Below, piece after piece: positions 20,835 through 26,062 of a DNA stretch of 26,062 nt (within the stretch, counting starts at the first letter, position 1; every line of letters begins with the position of its first letter). The stretch is taken from assembly GCA_022592435.1 (NCBI GenBank), contig JABYQS010000382.1:1-26062 (forward strand). Direction: 5' to 3'. The stretch comes from Cerioporus squamosus (taxonomy: Eukaryota; Basidiomycota; Agaricomycetes; Polyporales; Polyporaceae). Under the pieces are notes generated by a model. That model was given only the letters and a program-made list of their open reading frames with translations. It did not search any database and was not told the DNA's origin. The position numbers and the translations under genes are program-made.

Positions 20835-21702
20835 CTACTGTACGATACCGCTGTTCAGCATATGAAGCAAGGTGCTCCTCCAGTTGTGCTTGCTGTCCTC
20901 CGGGAGCGGATCCTCGCCCGTGATCTGGAACGCAAACGGGACCATGTTCGTCATGCACCCCTCGACGTTGTGCAGCATGACGAGGAACGTGCCCGCCGCG
21001 CCGCGCTGCACGCGCGACTCGTTCGTCGTCTTGACCATCAGCCGCATCTGCGCCATCTGCGCGGGGGGCATCGGCACCGCGTCCTGCTTGTACACCTGCG
21101 CCGCGTAGCAGTAGAACGCGGTCTCCGTCCGCTTCGAGTGCGGGCGCGGGCGGACGACGACGACCATGAGGCGGTCCTGCGCGTGCTCGGGGTGCTCGAA
21201 GATGCCCATCGCGGCGTAGGCGGCGTCCGCGAGCGAGGGCCCGTGCTTGGACGAGAAGGCGCGCAGGGCCTTCATGATGTCGAACGACTCGGGGTGCGCC
21301 TCGTCGACTTCCTGGTTCATGCGGCACTTCATCTTGTGTGTCGACCATGCGGCTTTCTGGCACGCTTTGCTCTGTTCGCCTCGACGTGAAGATCAGCGTT
21401 ACGGTTGGGCAAGTGTCGACTGGGGACAGTGAAGCCCAATATTTGCAGACGCATTAAGGACGTACGCAGTAGAGCTCCGTTTTGCACCCCTGGCACCTGA
21501 ACAGCTTGGCTCCCGATGCTTTCGAGCGATCGCATTGCTGACAATGCATCATCTCCCGCTGTAAGAGCGCGTTACGGTCCGTCGGAGGATTGTGGTCTTC
21601 CGGTGCGGGTGGTACAGGGCCGAGCATGCCATCGATGCCTGCTAGTCTGCACCACTCGCAGTGGAGGTTCGGAAGGTAGGATAGTCTGGGTTCCGAGTCC
21701 AT
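20835..21702 (-). CDS. MYND zinc-finger protein C1
   Basis: Two exons, 21702-21466 and 21371-20835, one 94 nt phase-0 intron, 257 residues. The MYND finger is complete: CxxC at 54/57, CxxC at 70/73, YC at 78-79, then SKACQ (C83) and W88, H91, C95. The intron falls exactly between YC and SKAC, splitting the finger. An extra CxxC sits at 15/18. The C-terminal domain of about 170 residues (RPRPHSKRTETAFYCYAAQ ... LLHMLNSGIV) is shared only with C2 and fragment C3 in this window, and I have no name for it. MYND fingers usually bind proline-rich peptides and there is no SET domain, so a protein-interaction role is the safest reading. Divergent from C2. Confidence 0.85.
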
Positions 21703-21920
21703 TGTGTTGAGGGGTACAAGACACAAGAAAATAGGTAAGATAGGGTTGAAGAGACAAGACTTGGAGTACCGAGTAACTGACGGGGGCGAAGCGCGGTTGT
21801 CGGCAATTTCCGACTACAGCTCGCCAAGATCTCCAGAGATCCGCTGCGTCTGCGTGGACCACCATCTCCTCCTTAACCACATCCTCTGCGTCCTCTGCGT
21901 CTGCTTAAGCTTTGCACGAC
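21703..21920. promoter_or_regulatory. Divergent promoter region C1|C2
   Basis: 218 bp between the two MYND paralog start codons. It is CT-rich on the C2 side (21825-21910). No TATA box seen. Confidence 0.5.
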
Positions 21921-22739
21921 ATGGACATCGCAAGCCTGGTCGACTATCTCGAGATCGGCTGTCCCTGCTGCCAGATGGAGTACAACGTCTGGTTCTTGAC
22001 TGGTGTGCCGCCACCTCCTCAGCGACATGTCCTGCCCGACCCGAAGGCCGCGCTGCACAGAGATCTCATGCAATGCCAGCTCTGCTTCAAGTCCAAACGA
22101 GAAGGAGTGACGTTCTTCCGGTGCGCGGGGTGTCAGATTGAAATCTACTGCGTGCGTCTTCCCGCTCGTTCCCCGCGCCGTCCCATTCCTCACTGGCAGA
22201 GCGACTGGTCACAGAGCAAAGAGTGCCAGAAGCAGGCGTGGAGCAGACACAAACCGAAGTGCGCCCTGAACCGCAAGTACCAGCCTTCGGGCGGCGGCGA
22301 GCCAAAACCCATGAAGGACCTCCGCGCGTTCACCTCCAAGCACCGACCGACGATCTCTGAGGCCGCGTCCACCGCGCTCGAGGTCGCGCGAGACCCGAAA
22401 CGCGCGCAAGAGTTCGTTTTCGTTATCTTCCTCCGTCCGCGCCCCAACTCCACGCACGTCGAGACGTCGTTCTTCGCATTCGGGGCCGCGGTCGTGCCGT
22501 TCAGCGCGTTCTCCCCGGAGCAGGTCACGGAGATGAAGGGCCAGCTCAAGTCGGCGCACGACCTGAACGTCAAGAACGGCTCCTTGGGCGCGATGGAGGT
22601 CGTGCTCATGTGCTTGGACCCACACGTTGTCAATGTGGTCATGATGGGCTTCTCGGACGACCCGTCTCCTATCGAGAACCCCGGGGAAAAGTGGAAGCAC
22701 TGGTTGCTGCACAGGTTGAACGAGGGGATTGTATGCTAG
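21921..22739 (+). CDS. MYND zinc-finger protein C2
   Basis: Two exons, 21921-22151 and 22215-22739, 251 residues, paralog of C1. MYND ligands: C52/C55, C68/C71, C77, then C81, H89, C93 (SKECQKQAWSRHKPKC). CPCC at 14-17 stands where C1 has its extra CxxC. The intron is at the same place and phase as in C1, but is 63 nt, stop-free and in frame. An unspliced message would therefore give a protein with 21 extra residues inside the finger. The C-terminal domain matches C1 (LRPRPNSTHVETSFFAFGA, VVMMGF, LLHRLNEGIV). Function beyond zinc and peptide binding is unknown. Confidence 0.86.
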   Translation: MDIASLVDYLEIGCPCCQMEYNVWFLTGVPPPPQRHVLPDPKAALHRDLMQCQLCFKSKREGVTFFRCAGCQIEIYCVRLPARSPRRPIPHWQSDWSQSKECQKQAWSRHKPKCALNRKYQPSGGGEPKPMKDLRAFTSKHRPTISEAASTALEVARDPKRAQEFVFVIFLRPRPNSTHVETSFFAFGAAVVPFSAFSPEQVTEMKGQLKSAHDLNVKNGSLGAMEVVLMCLDPHVVNVVMMGFSDDPSPIENPGEKWKHWLLHRLNEGIVC

Positions 22740-23208
22740 CTTCTCGGGAGCTGTTATAGGTGCGTCGTGTTCAGCCTTTACGTAACACTCGCTGACGATG
22801 AATGGTGTCTCTAGACAATGCTCATGGATATCAAAATCAAAATCAATGTATCACTAGGACGTTTCGCTATCAATCCACATTTTACCCCCAAGACATCGGA
22901 TGCCTCCACCACCGTCATTGTCGGGTAGTCGTATTGCAGTGGTAATCTACCATGGCTACTTCCTGCTGGCTCGGGAGAGTAACGGACCGGTCACGCAACT
23001 AATCAACGGCCACACCGCCAAACATGGGTAAGCATTGCAGCCACAGCGTGTACAGCAAGGCGACTCAGCCAAGGAACGTTCTCCTTGTTCCTCTCCATAT
23101 CGCTACTCTGCCTCACTTGCACTCGCTGCCACAACGCCACTCTCATCTCTACTGTTGCTGACACATTCCTCCATCTACTGTGTACCTGACAGACTTCGCT
23201 CGCGTACC
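22740..23208. other. Intergenic region C2/A6
   Basis: About 470 bp. The last 150 bp before A6 are C-rich on the plus strand, consistent with a fungal 5' leader. No TATA box or other element is clear. Confidence 0.4.
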
Positions 23209-24895
23209 ATGGGACCGCCTGTGCTGACTGTCACGGGGCCGATCAAGACTGGCAAGTCCAAGTCGACGTTGAGTCCGGTGCAAGACAACTTGCAGCATAG
23301 GCAGCGCACAATAACTATCCTTCCTACAAGACGCAAGTTTGCGGTGGTTCGCATGGATCCGATATCCATGGTATCACATCTAGACTTGGATTCCCTCGCG
23401 ATCCAAGAAGCGGCGGCGATGAGACCGAAGAAATATCTGGTGTATATAGACGCGGTATGTGATCTATTAGGAGGACAGAGTATATGTGTTTCTGACTCTC
23501 TTAAAGCTACAAGATCTCCCGCTTCCTGGAAGCGAGTGGTGTCGCTACTGGGTACAGCCTATCGCGACGACTCTGCGACCTGCCGTGCCCGAGGAGGGCA
23601 TTACCGAGGACATGGTCTTACCCATCTATCCCAACACGCAGTATGCCAAAGGAAGACGACCAGTCGATTCAAGTCCTCAGTTCCCCTTTCCCAACTGCTA
23701 CTTCTGGATACAGAGCACCATGACCCTCCGTGTACGGGTCAAGCGCGGATTAGATGGCTATGACAACGAGAAAGCGACGACGGTCAGCATTGCTCGACAT
23801 ACAGCGCTGAGAACCGCCTGGAACGAGGATTCTCTTCGTATGTACTCTCTTCGCAGGGCGGAATCTCCCCAGTCTAGCGCCGCAGCCTCGCACACACCCG
23901 TTGCTCACCACTCCGCTTCATCTTCTTTGCCCTCCAGTCCTCCCACTCTTCGTGAATATCCTGAGAGCAGCATTTTGTCCCACGAGGAGGACTTCGCCCC
24001 GATCTGTCACCCCAGAAGCCCAGTCAGAGTGGTGGTTCACCGGCAGACGGTGGCGCAGGGTCTGCGCCGGCACCGAAACCCCCTCCCATTCCACCACTTC
24101 TAGAGATGGCGATTGACAGGAACATCTTCGGATGGGCCGCCGATCCAAAGGTGCCCTTCGTTCCTCTTGTAGACCTCTGGTTTGAACTGGAGGAGCATCT
24201 CTCGCCCGACAACATACCGAGTCCCACTGAGCTCTGGAAGGAACAAGAGACAATCGGCGTGTAAGTTAACAATATCAGTGATCCTGGTCTAATGCGTTAC
24301 TCATACATGCTGCAGCATTATCGAAGCAGCGTTGAGGAGATGGGCTATCGCCACAGCTCCGTCCCAAGCACCATCGCGGGGAGTCGACCCTCAGAAGTCA
24401 CACGATGGAGTTGTTGTATCGCCTGGGCATGCCGCTGCGGCCCGGGATCCCTCTCAATCCGACACCCATAACAGCAAGCGTTGGGACGAGGCGCAACACA
24501 GTCGTCTACAGTCGCCGTCTCCTACCCGACGATCGCCTCCGCCCTCCCGTACCCGTCGAGAAACCGTGCCCTCTCCTGTGTTGAAACCCAAACCTGACAG
24601 CGACGAGGCTCACAAGGCACAAGCGCCGAGTTTTGCGAGTCTGTTTCAATCATCGGCGCCCCTAGGCAACCACATAGCTTCGTGGGACTTCCGTCCACCA
24701 CTTAAGTCTGCCCTTCCTGCCCCCATGTCAGTCTCGTCCCCGCACAATCCCAATCTACGGTCCTTCAAGAAGCGTGCAAGGGCTCTGCGCCAGCAGGTGT
24801 GTATGCATACTGACTGCGCTTCTTCCCCAACTGACATGGGGCTATGTTAAATTGCACAGCAGTATCGTGCTTTCGAAGAAAGCCAAGGGCGATAG
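23209..24895 (+). CDS. Family A gene A6, probably intact
   Basis: FGW-subtype member. Exon 1 is 23209-23454, starting at a good ATG context (ACCATGG). Exon 2 starts at 23507 and its last part ends at 24260, exon 3 is 24316-24796, and the terminal exon is 24860-24895. Exon 1 has VVRMDPISMVSHL and YLVYIDA. Exon 2 has WCRYWVQPIATTLRP, PIYPNTQYAKGRRP, FPFPNCYFW and RVRVKRGLDGYDNE. After a Ser/Pro linker comes the module NIFGWAADPKVPFVPLVDLW. The linker frame does not join the module frame. Either a one-base break lies near 23990-24040, or a 95 nt intron (23952-24046, GTGAAT...GGCAG) restores it. Exon 3 opens IIEAALRRW and turns into a Ser/Arg/Pro-rich tail without the RLPYLLIWP ending. The phase-0 and phase-2 junctions match A3. 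The last junction is less sure. Confidence 0.7.
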
Positions 24896-25324
24896 CTTGA
24901 AGTTGGGACTACTCGACTGCGTTCACATAGTCTGTCAACCTCATGGACGGACTCTGAGGTGCGTGGATGTCTGACCATCCCCTCTTCCCGAGAACGGCTC
25001 GCACGACTCTTCTTGTTGCACTACGCCCGAGGCCTCTGCTGTAGTCATACGCTGCCCGACTATCATTATAAGATCTGCTCTGTAAATCCGGGACTGCACA
25101 GACCACTGGGGTGAACCCCGACATCGCCGTCCCGTCACGCACACGGGGATCTCTGTCAACTTTCTACACCCGTCGTACGATCATGAGCCATGCACTCCAC
25201 CAGTTCGTTGATTATAGGACCGCTTGCATAGGTTCGATTCGACTCGGAGATAGGGCAGGACTCTAGGGCGGTAGTATGGAACAACCATACCGATGACGGG
25301 TCGTTCCTCACGCCAACCATCGTT
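24896..25324. other. Intergenic region A6/A7
   Basis: About 430 bp. I looked for the N-terminal half of A7 here and found none. Confidence 0.4.
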
Positions 25325-25765
25325 CTCTTCCAACGCGTCCGCCGCCACTACCCACACTCACAGACATCCCGGAAGCCGCAGAGTACTTACCACCCAACGT
25401 CGAAGGTACCGACGACTATGATCCACAGCCGAATCCGTCCTCAGGGAGTTCTTCGTCACGAACGCCTTCGGGTGGGAGCCGGACCCGATGTTCCAGTTTA
25501 TCCCTCTGGTAGACGCATCGCTCGACATCTTCAACCACATTACCGAGGATGAGATCGCAAGTCCCGCGGAGCTGTGGAAGGAGCAAGAGACGATCACATC
25601 GTGAGTTTTGCCCAGTTCGCTCTTCGTTTCCGCTTCTCACCGACTGTCAGGATCACCAAGGACGCTGTCAGGAGACGGCGTGCCGACCGTATTAAGCAAC
25701 CATCCTTGGGCTCACAGCTCGCAGAGTTCCTCGCCACCCTGCCACTGGCGCGCTCGCACCTATGA
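25325..25765 (+). pseudogene. Family A remnant A7, C-terminal half only
   Basis: Only the linker and the C-terminal module remain. The linker reads PPPLPTLTDIPEAAEYLPPN from about 25350. The module follows in a different frame: NAFGWEPDPMFQFIPLVDAS, then SPAELWKEQETIT ending at 25600. A 50 nt phase-2 intron leads to exon 3 (25651), SITKDAVRRRRAD, with a stop at 25763. The exon border matches A3 and A6. With no exon 1, no NCYFW core and a frame break, it is a truncated copy, closest to A6 (LWKEQETI shared). Confidence 0.75.
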
Positions 25766-25839
25766 TACACGCCAGGGCTATGTCTGTTAGCCCTCCTACG
25801 CCAGCTTGTTGCGTTCAAAAACCCCTAGCCCTAAGGCGG

Positions 25840-26062
25840 TTAGGTGGCCTCGTCGTCCTGAAAGTCTGCGGCGGAGCGGCCCCACCAATCCGTGTTCTTG
25901 AACGGTGCAAGGTTGCCACGCAGCGTTCCCCCTCACAGAAAACAAGCGACGGCTCGTTGCATGGTCGCACGAAGGTCAGCAACTTCCAGTCGCTGCAGAA
26001 GGACCATGATACTGACCTTGTCCTTCTTGCCAGGCGCGGCGACATGCGCTGCGGCGAGGATA
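25840..26062 (-). CDS. 3' end of an unidentified gene G (runs off the window)
   Basis: Two exon pieces: 26062-26013 (AAAHVAAPGKKDKV) and 25931-25840, joined by an 81 nt intron with donor GTATCA. The second piece reads RGTLRGNLAPFKNTDWWGRS and ends ADFQDDEAT with TAA at 25840-25842. It looks like the tail of an ordinary conserved protein, but I do not recognise it. The donor is not ideal; GTCAGT three bases away is an alternative that breaks the frame. Confidence 0.5.

Noticed and set aside
20416..21363. 315-residue minus-strand open frame
   Set aside because: Mostly C1 exon 2 read in a neighbouring frame; Arg/Ala-rich, with no conserved motif.
1..26062. CRISPR arrays, bacterial operons, viral or toxin genes
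   Set aside because: No regularly spaced repeats, no bacterial ribosome-binding pattern and no viral signature genes; all genes are spliced fungal-type.

Overview
This window is eukaryotic and reads as a filamentous basidiomycete (Agaricomycetes, perhaps Polyporales; the order is an inference). Coding regions are cut by 50-95 nt GT-AG introns with conserved phases. There is one nuclear tRNA gene, several Ser/Pro-rich linkers, and proteins typical of mushrooms (MYND fingers, a CHY finger, a Ser/Thr-rich single-pass membrane protein). Exon models below were built by hand from splice sites, phase and comparison of copies within the window.

Left two thirds (1-14,030): a lineage-specific gene cluster. 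I see eight members of one unnamed family ('family A'): A1 (196-789, -), A0 (1762-2392, -), A2 (2953-4304, -), A3 (7290-8805, +), A4 (9421-10639, -), A5 (11178-12434, -), A6 (23209-24895, +) and A7 (25325-25765, +). Where complete, they have four exons with intron phases 0, 2, 1. A3 and A5 are intact; A6 is probably intact; A2 and A4 are near-complete but frameshifted; A0, A1 and A7 are remnants. A second unnamed family ('family B') has two members, B1 (5385-6792, -) and B2 (12915-14029, +). Each lies head to head with an A gene (B1|A3 and A5|B2) across a 480-500 bp spacer, so the divergent A-B pair occurs twice. A 491 bp TA-flanked inverted-repeat element lies between A2 and B1.

Middle (14,030-20,020): a MYND-family fragment (C3), a tRNA-Ile(AAT), an ankyrin-like gene (D, -) with a TATA box and a perfect TGACGTCA site, a membrane protein with a Pro-rich tail (E, -) and a CHY zinc-finger gene (F, +). 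D and F look like ordinary conserved genes.

Right (20,835-26,062): a divergent pair of MYND paralogs (C1 -, C2 +), then A6 and the truncated A7, and the 3' end of an unrelated gene leaving the window (G, -).

The overall picture is a birth-and-death cluster of two or three clade-restricted families amid housekeeping genes. Function of A and B is unknown. The repeated divergent pairing suggests that A and B are co-expressed or work together, but that is inference.
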